Shown: positions 7,849-16,402, counted from the stretch's first letter. The stretch: DNA of 32,582 nucleotides from an uncultured Clostridia bacterium (GCA_938009115.1 CALLHZ010000102.1:1-32582); one strand, 5' to 3'. Made by a program: numbers and translations. Notes: generated from the sequence alone by a model not told the origin.

Positions 7849-7877
7849 ATTATAGCGAACATATGTTCTTTTTTCAA
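7849..7877 (-). promoter_or_regulatory. Sigma-A promoter of the Y-family polymerase
   Basis: On the minus strand a -35 TTGAAA (7877-7872) and a consensus -10 TATAAT (7854-7849) are separated by exactly 17 bases. The spacer contains the SOS box. Confidence 0.85.
7856..7869. promoter_or_regulatory. LexA/DinR-type SOS box
   Basis: The site CGAACATATGTTCT matches the Bacillus/Clostridium SOS consensus CGAACRNRYGTTYG at every position but the last. It contains the perfect palindrome GAACATATGTTC. Its place between -35 and -10 means LexA binding would exclude RNA polymerase. The gene it controls is a Y-family polymerase, a classical SOS target. Confidence 0.9.
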
Positions 7878-7880
7878 GTG

Positions 7881-7908
7881 AAAAATAAGCGCTTTCCCAA
7901 GAAAGCGC
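7881..7908 (-). terminator. Terminator of the MFS-ended operon
   Basis: On the minus strand a perfect 8-bp stem GCGCTTTC/GAAAGCGC with a four-base loop is followed by TTATTTTT. It begins five bases after the MFS stop and ends a few bases before the polymerase -35 element. Confidence 0.88.
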
Positions 7909-7913
7909 CGCCT

Positions 7914-9140
7914 CTATTCTTCAGGCTGCGAAAGGGGCCTTCCCGCCTCAGTCATGGTCCTGTCCGCAAACATGCACAGGCCCTGGACGCCCAGCAGGAT
8001 CCCGGTGGCGATCAAAAGGCGTTCGATGGGGATCCGGTCGGCCAGCGGACCGAAAAACAGCATTGCCAGAGGCATCAGAGAACTGGACAGCATATTCAGC
8101 ACGCCGAAGACCCGCCCCATGTAATCGCCGTCCACCCGCTCCTGCATCAAAACCATGAACGGCGTCTGAAAGGCCAGCATGGCCACCCCCAGGATGCCCA
8201 TAAGGATCGAATAGAGGGCAAAAGACATGGGCAGTCCCAAGGCAAACGTACAAACCGCCGTCACCAGGGCCGAGGCCGCGATGGTGTGAAGCCGGTTGGA
8301 GAAGCCGCCCCAGGCAGCGATGAAAAGACCGCCCGCCGTCATGCCCAGAGAAAAGGTCACCTCGATCGCCGTCAGGCGCCACACATCCGGGCCGAAGCTC
8401 CGGGCCACCTGCAGCGGCGTCAGAAAAGCCAGGGGAGAGATCAGGATGAAGTAGGCGGCGCAGTGGACAAAGCTCCGCTTGACGAATCCGTTCCCGGCGA
8501 TATACCGAAAACCCTGCCGAAGATCCTGCCAATAACCGGTCTTCCCCGTCTGCAGAGCGCCGCTATGGACCGGCACCCGCAAAAAGAAGATCAGAATGGC
8601 GATGGCGGCGGCAGCCGTCGCCACGTCGATCAGAAAAATCTTGTCCAGCGTGACGAGGGTCATCAGCGCGCCGCTTGCCACCGGAGAAAGGAGCGTGATC
8701 AGAGACTGGATGCTGCCGTTGATGCCGTTGACCCGCATCAGCTGGTCTGCGGGAACGATCTGGGGAAGAAAAGCGTTGACGGCAGGCGTTTGCACCCCCG
8801 ATCCGAAGGAACGGATCCCCATGGCCAGAAATAAAAGCCACAGGACGTCGTATCCCCGGCTGAACATGAGGGCAATGACCAGAGCTGCCGAGGCGATCAG
8901 GGCGTCTGCGGCGACAATGAGCTTTTTCCGGTCATAGCGGTCGGCCCAGATGCCGGCAAAAGGAGAGATAAAAAAGGACGGCAAAAACCCGCAGACGATG
9001 GACAGGGTCATCATGGCCCCCGACTGCGTTTCCAAAGTGATATGCCACAGGATGGCGTACTGCACCAGCGAGGAGCCGAAAAGAGAAATGGTCTGGCTGG
9101 CCAGGAACAGTACGGTTTGTTTTTTCCACGCGTTTGTCAA
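7914..9140 (-). CDS. MFS efflux transporter (MFS_3/Mef-like)
   Basis: A 408-residue, 12-helix major facilitator protein of the drug or small-molecule exporter type. Motif A is visible as GIWADRYDRKK in the loop after the second helix, and the first helix has TISLFGSSLVQYAILWHIT. The sequence layout is that of the enterobactin-exporter/macrolide-efflux group, but the substrate cannot be told. It is the last gene of a co-directional run from 16333, 25 bases after rsgA, and is followed at once by a terminator. A role in proton-driven export is known for the family; resistance is only a possibility. Confidence 0.88.
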   Translation of the reverse strand: MTNAWKKQTVLFLASQTISLFGSSLVQYAILWHITLETQSGAMMTLSIVCGFLPSFFISPFAGIWADRYDRKKLIVAADALIASAALVIALMFSRGYDVLWLLFLAMGIRSFGSGVQTPAVNAFLPQIVPADQLMRVNGINGSIQSLITLLSPVASGALMTLVTLDKIFLIDVATAAAAIAILIFFLRVPVHSGALQTGKTGYWQDLRQGFRYIAGNGFVKRSFVHCAAYFILISPLAFLTPLQVARSFGPDVWRLTAIEVTFSLGMTAGGLFIAAWGGFSNRLHTIAASALVTAVCTFALGLPMSFALYSILMGILGVAMLAFQTPFMVLMQERVDGDYMGRVFGVLNMLSSSLMPLAMLFFGPLADRIPIERLLIATGILLGVQGLCMFADRTMTEAGRPLSQPEE

Positions 9141-9165
9141 ATGCGCCGCTCCCTGCTATCTTCTG

Positions 9166-10245
9166 TCAGGGGCGGCTTTTGCCCTTGACAAAATCTCTTG
9201 CATTTTTGATCCCGCCGAATTCGGCGAACATCCGGCTGATTTTTTCGTTTTCGATCTGCCGGGAATTCAATCCTTCGTAGACCGCTTCCTGCAGAAGTTT
9301 CTTATAATTCTGCAGCCGCTCCTCCGGGAGAAGCCCTTCTGCGATGGCCTGCCGCACCCTGCAGCCAGGCTCCTGCTCATGGCGGCAGTCGCTGAACCGG
9401 CATTCCAGGGCCAATTCCTCAATATCGGCAAAGGTCGTCCCCAGATCAACGCTTTCCACGCCGACCTCCCGCATGCCCGGCGTATCGATCAGAGCGCCGC
9501 CTCCGGGAAGGATCACCAGTTCCCTTCTCGTGGTGGCATGCCGGCCCTTTCCGTCTCTGTCCACCGAAAGGGTCTCCATGCGCTCCTGACCCAGAAGCCT
9601 GTTGATCAACGTGGACTTGCCAACGCCGGAGGATCCGATAAAAGCCACCGTTTTCCCCGGACGGATCCAGGCCATGATCTCTTCGCAACCGGCGCCGGAA
9701 ACACCGGAAGATACGACCACATCCACGCCGATAGCGGCATTTTCCACGGCACGCAGCTGCTGGGAAACATCCTGGTGCAGATCGGACTTCGTCAGGATCA
9801 CCACCGGCACCGCGCCGCTGTCCCAGGCGATGGCAAGATAGCGCTCCAGCCGCTTCAGATTAAAATCCCGGGTCAGAGCCATACAAATAAAAACCGTGTC
9901 GATGTTGGCCGCCACGACCTGGGAATCGCCGGTCTTTCCCGCCGCTTTGCGTATAAAGGCGCTCCGGCGGGAAAGAATGCGGTGGATCGTCCCGTATCCC
10001 TCCCGGTCATTGTCTCTGTCTACCAGCACAAAGTCTCCCACTGCCGGAAAATCCGGCGGCGCGGCGGACACGTGCCGAAGCTTGCCGGAAACCTGGGCCG
10101 TCAGTTCTCCCCGGCCGGTGACCACCTTATAAAGATTCCTGTGCTGGAGAATGACACGTCCCGGGATCCATTCCGGAAATTCAGCGGCCTCTTCCAAATA
10201 GCGGTCGCTCAATCCCCATCCGTTATATTCATTGGATTCATTCAT
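9166..10245 (-). CDS. rsgA: Ribosome small-subunit-dependent GTPase A (RsgA)
   Basis: Circularly permuted GTPase that checks late 30S subunit assembly. It has 359 residues. An OB-fold N-terminus is followed by GTPase motifs in permuted order: G4 TKSD (152-155), G1 GSSGVGKS (204-211) and G3 DTPG (254-257). The zinc knuckle C282-x4-C287-x-H289-x5-C295 is intact. The family's usual NIDTVFI and DFNLKRLERYL stretches are present. It is an unusual operon neighbour for exporter genes; in many Firmicutes it sits with stp/prkC and rpe. The start at 10245 has a moderate AGGGAGAG site. Confidence 0.96.
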   Translation of the reverse strand: MNESNEYNGWGLSDRYLEEAAEFPEWIPGRVILQHRNLYKVVTGRGELTAQVSGKLRHVSAAPPDFPAVGDFVLVDRDNDREGYGTIHRILSRRSAFIRKAAGKTGDSQVVAANIDTVFICMALTRDFNLKRLERYLAIAWDSGAVPVVILTKSDLHQDVSQQLRAVENAAIGVDVVVSSGVSGAGCEEIMAWIRPGKTVAFIGSSGVGKSTLINRLLGQERMETLSVDRDGKGRHATTRRELVILPGGGALIDTPGMREVGVESVDLGTTFADIEELALECRFSDCRHEQEPGCRVRQAIAEGLLPEERLQNYKKLLQEAVYEGLNSRQIENEKISRMFAEFGGIKNARDFVKGKSRP

Positions 10246-10272
10246 TGAATGTCTCTCCCTTGAGGGATGCTT

Positions 10273-10635
10273 TTATTTTCCGAAGAACTGGAGTTTGAAA
10301 CCGTTGGGATCCTGAATGTAAAAGTATCTCGAACCGCCGCCCGTGGTGAAAGGCCCGCTGTGGATCGCGACCCCTTTCGCCTTGACGAAACCCATCATTT
10401 CGTCCACGGAATCCACGGTGAAGCCCCAGGAAATGTCCGGCCCCACCTGGATATCTTTCTTGTTTTGATTGCAGATAAGCTCGATCTGAGTCGCTCCTTC
10501 ACCAAGAAAAGCGATCTCGACCCCCGGTCCCGCAGGGAAGCGGCTGCTCACCGTCCATCCGATGACTTCTTCATAAAAACGGATCGATTCTTCCAGATCC
10601 CGCACCATCAGGGTGCTCCATGCAAATTTCAGCAT
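10273..10635 (-). CDS. VOC/glyoxalase-superfamily protein
   Basis: A 120-residue vicinal-oxygen-chelate protein with two beta-alpha-beta-beta-beta modules (LMVRDLEESIRFYEEVIGW near the start, YFYIQDPNGFKLQFF near the end). Compared from memory with E. coli glyoxalase I, only the second-position acidic ligand is kept (E52 in QIEL). The first His position reads Trp, the second His is replaced in ISWGF, and the last Glu is Gln116. It is therefore unlikely to be a true glyoxalase I; it may bind another ligand or have no metal. It lies between the HAD phosphatase and rsgA with short gaps (36 and 27 bases). Confidence 0.85.
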   Translation of the reverse strand: MLKFAWSTLMVRDLEESIRFYEEVIGWTVSSRFPAGPGVEIAFLGEGATQIELICNQNKKDIQVGPDISWGFTVDSVDEMMGFVKAKGVAIHSGPFTTGGGSRYFYIQDPNGFKLQFFGK

Positions 10636-10671
10636 TCTCGTTCCTTTCCGGCCGCAGAGCGGTCTGTGCTT

Positions 10672-11448
10672 TCAGTTTTCCGGTATTTCTCCCACACCCG
10701 CCAGCACGAGCCGCGGGCGATAAGGGTATTGCTCGATGCCTTCCAGCGTCGTGACACCGCTCAGGACCAGCACGGTATCCAAACCGCTTTCGATCCCCGC
10801 GATGATATCCGTATCCATGCGGTCTCCGATGATCGCCGCTTCGGCAGAGTGCACCCCCAGGATCTTCAGCCCCGTGCGCATCATCAGGGGATTTGGCTTG
10901 CCCACATAGTAAGCCACTTTGCCCGTAGCCGCTTCGATTGGCGCCAGCAAAGCCCGGCAAGCCGGAACGAGACCGCCTTCGTCGGGACCGGTCAGGTCGG
11001 TGTTGGTGCCGATGAGCTTTGCGCCTTTCATCACCAGCCGAACCGCCTGGGTAATGGTGTCATAATTATAATTGCTGCCCTCGCCCACGACCACATAATC
11101 CGGATTGATTTTGTTTATCGTGATACCGGCATCGTGAAGCGCGTTCAAAAGACCGGCCTCGCCGATCACATAAGCGCTGCAGCCCGGATTCTGATTGCTC
11201 AGAAATTTGGCCGTCGCCAGCGCGCTGGTGTAAAAATGTGTCTCTTCCACCTCCATGCCCATGCGCCGCAGCTTCTGCTGAAGCTCTTTGGGCGTGGAGC
11301 TGCTGGAGTTGGTCATAAACAGAAAGGCCTTTTCCTTTTTATGCAGCCAGGCCACGAATTCCGTCACCCCCGGAAGCAGCTTGTTTCCGTGATAGATCAC
11401 CCCGTCCATGTCGATAATAAAACCCTTTTTTTCTCTCAGTGTTTCCAT
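10672..11448 (-). CDS. HAD-superfamily IIA phosphatase (NagD/AraL-like)
   Basis: A 258-residue HAD hydrolase that likely dephosphorylates small sugar or nucleotide phosphates. Motif I is IIDMDGVIY (D13, D15), motif II MTNSSS (around 45-50), motif III lysine in GKPNP, and motif IV GDRMDTDI. The large cap between motifs II and III marks subclass IIA. The start overlaps the diguanylate cyclase stop by 13 bases, so the two are translationally coupled. NagD-type enzymes often act as house-cleaning phosphatases; the true substrate is unknown. Confidence 0.92.
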   Translation of the reverse strand: METLREKKGFIIDMDGVIYHGNKLLPGVTEFVAWLHKKEKAFLFMTNSSSSTPKELQQKLRRMGMEVEETHFYTSALATAKFLSNQNPGCSAYVIGEAGLLNALHDAGITINKINPDYVVVGEGSNYNYDTITQAVRLVMKGAKLIGTNTDLTGPDEGGLVPACRALLAPIEAATGKVAYYVGKPNPLMMRTGLKILGVHSAEAAIIGDRMDTDIIAGIESGLDTVLVLSGVTTLEGIEQYPYRPRLVLAGVGEIPEN

Positions 11449-13073
11449 TGATTCCCGTCCCTTTCCTTTATGACAGAAAGACCTTTTTTGATCTCGATCT
11501 TCTCCCGATACATTTTTTCGTCTGCCAGGCGGATCAGCTCATCCATCTCGGCACTGCGGCGGTCTTTCCGCTCCACGATGCCGTGACTGGCACTGACCAG
11601 ATACGGACGATCCTCCGACCGGTTGATCTCTTCAAATTTTTCGACGATGCGGCTCCAGATCTCTTCCGCTTCTGCCGCAGCAGCGTCCCCGAAAACGATC
11701 ATGAACTCGTCTCCGCCCAGCCGTATGACCTGGTCTGCCTTTCTGACCATGCGGGACATGACGCCCGATACGGTCAGGATCAGCTCATCGCCAAGATCGT
11801 GGCCCAGAAGATCGTTCACCTGCTTCAATCCATTGATATCGATAAAGCACAAGCTCACGGGATTTTTGCCTGCTTCACCTTCCCGCAGGACATCCTTCAG
11901 CGCCTCATAGCCTGCCCGCCGGTTGAGCAGTCCGGTCAGCGGATCGTGCTCTGAAAAATATTTTACCTTATAATACTGTCTCCGGTTCAAAAATACAATG
12001 AAACCGATGAGACCGGAGAGGAGCCCGGTCCAAAGAAATTGGTAGCGGTTCTTGACCAGGATATCCCTGGCAATAAACAGAGGATCCTGACTGAAGGCGT
12101 AGGCATGCTCCGAATCCGCCGGCACGACCGACACGATGAACCATTTTCTGTCGGCGGCGGCGATGCGCACATCCTCCGCGCCGCTTGTACCGTGTAGAAA
12201 GAGATGGTCCAGGGAGACCGGCATATAGGTGAACATGCCATTGTCCGTGATGATCTGGCCTGGGCCCTTGCGGATCAGCCCCCATTCTTTCGGATAAACA
12301 TCTCCAAAGGTCAAGTCCTTCCGGTCATCGTACATAAAGGCCCACTCGTTGTCCGGGTTTCCGCAGGAGAGCCAGTAGCCGTCGTAGTTCAACAGGGCGA
12401 CAAAGCCGTTCCCGGTCTCCGCCAACGCCTTGAAATTCGAAAGCACCTCGCCGGTCAGATGATTCAGGATCAGGATGCCGGAAAATTCATATTCGTTTTG
12501 AAACAAGGGAACGGCAAAACGGATGACCGGCTTGAGGGGCTGCTCCACCACGCCGTTCTCCATATTCAGATCCAGGGGTGAAGCATAAATAACCCCGGCG
12601 GGGAGCTTCGCCGTTTCCGTAAAATAATACCGGTCCCTTTTGTTTTGCAGCGCTGAAGCTTCCACAGCCCGGGCCTGTTCTCCGTCAAAATTGATCCGGA
12701 TGATCTCATCGCCCTGACTGTCGATGTAGCGGATCTGATCATAGATCCCGCGATGCTGGGAGAATTCCATCCAGTGCCTTCCGATCTCCGAATGTTGTGC
12801 CGGATCCGGCAGCATCGCCTCATAGGTGTGCTGCAGATATTGCAGATCGCCCAGGATCAGGGAAATGTCCCGGCTCAGCAGCTGGTTTTCAAGACGGACC
12901 ACACGCTGCTCATTGGTCTGGATCTCTCTTCGGGCAAAAGAAGCCATCTGGTATTCAATGATGAAGATCGCCGCGCAAGATAGAAGGAATATCACCAGAA
13001 ATCCTCCGATAAAAAAACGTTTCAGCTTCCTGTCCGGACTCCTTTCCTTGCTCTTCCCGTCGATTCCCATCAT
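11436..13073 (-). CDS. Membrane diguanylate cyclase with extracytoplasmic sensor
   Basis: Predicted c-di-GMP synthase of 545 residues. A transmembrane helix (about 19-41) leads to an extracellular Cache-like sensing region of about 300 residues. A second helix (about 345-362) connects to a C-terminal GGDEF domain starting near SEHDPLTGLLNRR. The active-site signature GGDEF is intact (453-457). The product-inhibition I-site RxxD is present as RKAD (444-447), five residues before it. The start at 13073 (ATG ATG) was chosen because it overlaps the ABC ATPase stop and follows GGAGGGAAAGGA; a longer frame would run into the ATPase gene. Coupling to an exporter operon suggests the sensed signal and the exported compound may be linked; that is inference. 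Confidence 0.92.
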   Translation of the reverse strand: MMGIDGKSKERSPDRKLKRFFIGGFLVIFLLSCAAIFIIEYQMASFARREIQTNEQRVVRLENQLLSRDISLILGDLQYLQHTYEAMLPDPAQHSEIGRHWMEFSQHRGIYDQIRYIDSQGDEIIRINFDGEQARAVEASALQNKRDRYYFTETAKLPAGVIYASPLDLNMENGVVEQPLKPVIRFAVPLFQNEYEFSGILILNHLTGEVLSNFKALAETGNGFVALLNYDGYWLSCGNPDNEWAFMYDDRKDLTFGDVYPKEWGLIRKGPGQIITDNGMFTYMPVSLDHLFLHGTSGAEDVRIAAADRKWFIVSVVPADSEHAYAFSQDPLFIARDILVKNRYQFLWTGLLSGLIGFIVFLNRRQYYKVKYFSEHDPLTGLLNRRAGYEALKDVLREGEAGKNPVSLCFIDINGLKQVNDLLGHDLGDELILTVSGVMSRMVRKADQVIRLGGDEFMIVFGDAAAAEAEEIWSRIVEKFEEINRSEDRPYLVSASHGIVERKDRRSAEMDELIRLADEKMYREKIEIKKGLSVIKERDGNQWKH

Positions 13074-13861
13074 GCGTCCTTTCCCTCCGGCACCAGCCGG
13101 AACCCCGCTTGAAGCAATTTGCAATTGGACGGGCCCAAACACTGCCAGAGCTCCGAGGCGGATTTTTCGGACGTCCGATAATCGTCGATGATTCTGCCGT
13201 CCTTCATTTCGATGACCCGGTCCGACTTTTCCGCAATATGCCTGTCGTGGGTGACGATCGTAAAAGCCGTGCCGCTCTCCTTATTGATGTTGCGAAGCAG
13301 CTCATAGACCTGCTCTGTGGAATCCGAATCCAGATTGCCCGTAGGTTCGTCGGCCAGCACTAATTTGGGATCGTTGATAAGGGCCCGGGCAATGGCCACC
13401 CGCTGCTGCTGCCCGCCGGACAGATTGTTGGCCGGATTGTACATCCTGTCCTTCAGCCCTACGATCTCCAGGAGCTCTTTGGCCCGCTTTTCCTGCCTCA
13501 GGTCTGCGACACCGCTCTGGATCCAGGTGGGGATCAGCACGTTTTCCAGCGCGGTGAAATCCGTCAGCAGGTAATGAAACTGGAAAATAAAGCCGATGGT
13601 GCGGTTCCGAAAAGAAGCCACCTGATCGTCATCCACAGAAGAAAGATCCAAGCCGTCGATGACGACGTTGCCCCGGGTGGGCTGGTCTAAAGCCCCCAGC
13701 ATGTTCAGCAGCGTGCTTTTCCCTGAGCCGGACTGGCCTATGATGCTGGAAAACTCTCCCTCGTTGAGAGTCAGGCTCACGCCGTCCAGGGCCCGGGTCA
13801 CCACAGCTGTTCCATATTCTTTATAAAGCTCGCTGGTCTTTACCAGAACTTTGTCATCCAT
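13070..13861 (-). CDS. ABC transporter ATPase (MacB/LolD type)
   Basis: A 263-residue ATP-binding subunit that powers the adjoining FtsX-like permease. Walker A is GQSGSGKST (about 41-49), the signature is LSGGQQQR, and Walker B is LVLADEPTGNLD. The H-loop lies in TIVTHDRHIA. The protein carries a C-terminal tail of about 30 residues after the usual end (from about RTSEKSASELW on), of unknown role. The start overlaps the permease stop by eight bases and its stop overlaps the diguanylate cyclase start. Confidence 0.95.
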   Translation of the reverse strand: MDDKVLVKTSELYKEYGTAVVTRALDGVSLTLNEGEFSSIIGQSGSGKSTLLNMLGALDQPTRGNVVIDGLDLSSVDDDQVASFRNRTIGFIFQFHYLLTDFTALENVLIPTWIQSGVADLRQEKRAKELLEIVGLKDRMYNPANNLSGGQQQRVAIARALINDPKLVLADEPTGNLDSDSTEQVYELLRNINKESGTAFTIVTHDRHIAEKSDRVIEMKDGRIIDDYRTSEKSASELWQCLGPSNCKLLQAGFRLVPEGKDA

Positions 13862-15065
13862 TCTTGATGGCCTCCATCGGATTCAGCTCCGCAGAGCGCC
13901 GCGCCGGGATCACCGACGCCAGCGTGCTGGCTGCCACGGCGATCACGGCAATGCCTGCGATCTGGAGAAAATTGTAGCTGATCGTAAGGCTTCCCGCAAA
14001 GCGATTGAAGAAATAAAGCAAAAGGATCCCCAGCAGGATACCTGAGGCGGCTCCCGCGACCCCCAGGATCAGGCCCTGATACACAAAGATCCGGCGGGCG
14101 CTTTTTTTTGTGGCCCCCATGGCTTTCATGATGCCGATCTCCCTGGATTTCTGTACGACCGATACCGCCAGAACACTGGAAATACCGAAGGTGATGGAAA
14201 GGATCACAAAAAATTGGATCGTATAGGAAGAGCTGCCCTGGCTGGACAAGGCGCTCAGCAGCTGGGCATTCTGATCCTTCCAGTTCTGAATGCGCACATC
14301 GGGGATCAGCGCCGCCCATTCACCGGCGATCAGATCCGCATCGAAGGGACTGGTTACCTGGATCTCCAGCTCCGATACGCCGTTCCCGATATTGAACAGC
14401 TTCTGAGCGCGGCTCAGATCCATAAAGACCAGCGTGGAGTTTACCGCTTCGCTCTCCAGATCGAATATGCCGCTCACCAGGAGCCGGGTGCTCTCTCCGC
14501 TGGGAAGCAGGACGTTCAGCCCGTCACCGGCGACAAGATCCAGATCCTTGGCCAGCTCTGCTCCAATCAGCACGTTGCTTCCGTCCAAAGACGCAACGCC
14601 TTCGGCCAGCCGGCCGGATATCTCATAGATCGTATCCGCTTTCTGTAAATCGATCCCCTTGATCTGCACCGAGCGGTCTTTCCCGCCGCTGCGGATGAAC
14701 GCAGTCCCCTGAACAGAAGGCGACAGCGCAGTGATGCGCAGATCTTCCTCCAGCTGACGGCTGATCTGCGGCCAGTTGTCCAGGCTTCGGATCACGTTCG
14801 TGTCATTTCCCCGCAGCAGGAGCTGTCCCTCCTGTCCGGGGCTCTCCAGACGTCTGGTGATCAGGTCCTGGGGAGCGCTGATGGTGATATGTGCGTTATT
14901 CCCGATGGTCTGGTCTACCAGGCTGGCCTGAAGACTTGTGATTAGCAGGCCCAGAAAAATCATCACGGCCACGCCGATGGCGATACCGGAAGCGATAAAA
15001 ATCGTCTGGGAACGGCCGCCCCGCATAAAGCGAAGGGCGATCTTCAGTTCAAAAAGCATCAGCAT
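13854..15065 (-). CDS. ABC permease, FtsX/MacB type
   Basis: A 403-residue permease with one N-terminal helix (about 18-45), a large extracytoplasmic MacB-type core domain (about 50-270) and three C-terminal helices forming the FtsX domain. The loop GIMKAMGATKKSARRIFVYQ between helices is the family's coupling segment. MacB-type permeases act by transmitting force to the outside rather than by a through-channel. They export peptides, antibiotics or lipoproteins, or work in antimicrobial-peptide defence (YknXYZ in Bacillus). A second ATG at 15059 is equally possible as start. It lies 14 bases after the membrane-fusion gene. Confidence 0.93.
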   Translation of the reverse strand: MLMLFELKIALRFMRGGRSQTIFIASGIAIGVAVMIFLGLLITSLQASLVDQTIGNNAHITISAPQDLITRRLESPGQEGQLLLRGNDTNVIRSLDNWPQISRQLEEDLRITALSPSVQGTAFIRSGGKDRSVQIKGIDLQKADTIYEISGRLAEGVASLDGSNVLIGAELAKDLDLVAGDGLNVLLPSGESTRLLVSGIFDLESEAVNSTLVFMDLSRAQKLFNIGNGVSELEIQVTSPFDADLIAGEWAALIPDVRIQNWKDQNAQLLSALSSQGSSSYTIQFFVILSITFGISSVLAVSVVQKSREIGIMKAMGATKKSARRIFVYQGLILGVAGAASGILLGILLLYFFNRFAGSLTISYNFLQIAGIAVIAVAASTLASVIPARRSAELNPMEAIKNG

Positions 15066-15079
15066 CCCTTCCCTTCAGC

Positions 15080-16333
15080 TCAAACAGAACCGGAAGCGGC
15101 AGAAGCGTCGTCAGGCAGCAAAAGGGTCTGTCCCTCTTCCAGTCCCAGCGTCACCACAACCTCGGAGCCCGGGCCGCGAAGCGTTTCCACCTGTTTTGAT
15201 TCAACGGAAGCGCCGGTCTGCAGCAGGACGTATTCCTGACCTTCCGATACGAAAATGTATCTGGATGGGACCACCAAGGCATCGGACGCGTCCAACAGTA
15301 CGATATCGATGTTGACCGACAGTCCGGAGGCCTGATATGGAAAATCTTCGGGAACGGCGATCTTCACTTCAAAGGTTCCGGTACCCGGATTGATCGACGG
15401 CGTGACCCGCAAGATCCTGCCGGCCATGGATCCCTTATGGCCGTCCCCCACGGATATCGTTACTTCTTTATCCTTATCGATAAACGGAAAATATTTTTCA
15501 TCCAACTCTGCGGTCACGTAATACCCGCCCTGCTTGCCGATGCGGGCCAAAACCTGTCCCGGCTCCACTTGATCCCGTGGGTTGACGTAACACTGGAGAA
15601 GCACCGCGCCCCAGGGGGCTTCGATCTGGTATTTCGCAGCCTTGGCTTCGGCTTTTTCGTATTGCGCCTGGGCCGCATTCAGATCCGCCAGGGCAGAAAG
15701 CCGCTGGGCGCCCCCCTCGCTCATGGAGGAAAGACGGAGGCTGGCCGCGCTCCACTGGGCATAGGCCGCGTCAGCCTGAACCTGTTTCAGGCTCAGGTCG
15801 TCTCTGGATATGGCCCCTTCGCCGTACAAGGCCTGGGCGTCGCGATATTCCTTTTCCGCCTGTGCCTTTGTCGAGTTCCGATAGCTCAATTCCGCCACGG
15901 CGGCAGGGTAATCCACGGTGAGAAGCCGGTCATATTCGGCCCGGGCATTTTCATAGGCCGCCAGAGCCGTGTCCAGATCCAGGCGGTTGTCCTGGCTTTC
16001 GATGGATACCAGGATCGCGCCTGCCGATACCGTGTCACCGGCCTGGGCGCCTACAACATCCACAAGACCGGACACCTCCGCTACCAGATCTGTTTCTTCC
16101 TCCAGCTTCAGGATGCCCGAAGCGATGACAGTCTCCGAGTAGTCCCGGGCGGCAACACGAAAGACCTTCTCTTCGCCAGGAGCCTTCCCCCAGGCAAAGG
16201 CAAATGCCACGGCCAGCAGAATGATGCCGGCAAGCGCCATATACTTCCGCTTTTTTGTTTTGAAGACCGCGCTCCGTATCTTTCCTGCGCGCCGGTCCCA
16301 TTGTTGTTTGAACGCCGAAAGCAATTTTCTCAT
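15080..16333 (-). CDS. Membrane-fusion (HlyD/MacA-like) subunit
   Basis: A 417-residue periplasmic-adaptor-type protein anchored by one helix (about 31-49). A biotinyl-lipoyl half-motif (SGLVDVVGAQAGDTVSAGAIL) is followed by an Ala-rich coiled-coil hairpin (about 125-230), a second lipoyl half (ECYV-like region IEAPWGAVLLQCYV) and a beta-barrel. In monoderm bacteria such proteins (YknX) assist a MacB-like permease. It is the first gene of the run that continues with permease, ATPase, cyclase, HAD, VOC, rsgA and MFS. The ATG at 16333 follows GGAGGATATCC. Confidence 0.92.
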   Translation of the reverse strand: MRKLLSAFKQQWDRRAGKIRSAVFKTKKRKYMALAGIILLAVAFAFAWGKAPGEEKVFRVAARDYSETVIASGILKLEEETDLVAEVSGLVDVVGAQAGDTVSAGAILVSIESQDNRLDLDTALAAYENARAEYDRLLTVDYPAAVAELSYRNSTKAQAEKEYRDAQALYGEGAISRDDLSLKQVQADAAYAQWSAASLRLSSMSEGGAQRLSALADLNAAQAQYEKAEAKAAKYQIEAPWGAVLLQCYVNPRDQVEPGQVLARIGKQGGYYVTAELDEKYFPFIDKDKEVTISVGDGHKGSMAGRILRVTPSINPGTGTFEVKIAVPEDFPYQASGLSVNIDIVLLDASDALVVPSRYIFVSEGQEYVLLQTGASVESKQVETLRGPGSEVVVTLGLEEGQTLLLPDDASAASGSV

Positions 16334-16384
16334 GGATATCCTCCGATTTGCATGGACATGCCGGACTGCGTTTTGCAGTTCATT

Positions 16385-16402
16385 ATATAATGTATATTAT
16401 AT
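16385..16402. promoter_or_regulatory. AT-rich inverted repeat upstream of the exporter operon
   Basis: TATAAT and ATTATA arms flank a GTAT centre; with the next base on each side the repeat is 18 bp, with only the central G/T pair unmatched. It contains TATAAT on the minus strand and so may be -10 sequence, operator or both. I could not find a convincing -35 at normal spacing. It lies in the 256-bp gap between the divergent exporter and liv operons; the rest of that gap holds the liv promoter and leader. Confidence 0.45.

Noticed and set aside
6566..7855. Long plus-strand open frame of over 400 codons opposite the polymerase
   Set aside because: Shadow of the Y-family polymerase; no family motifs, and it would run through the SOS promoter region of the real gene.
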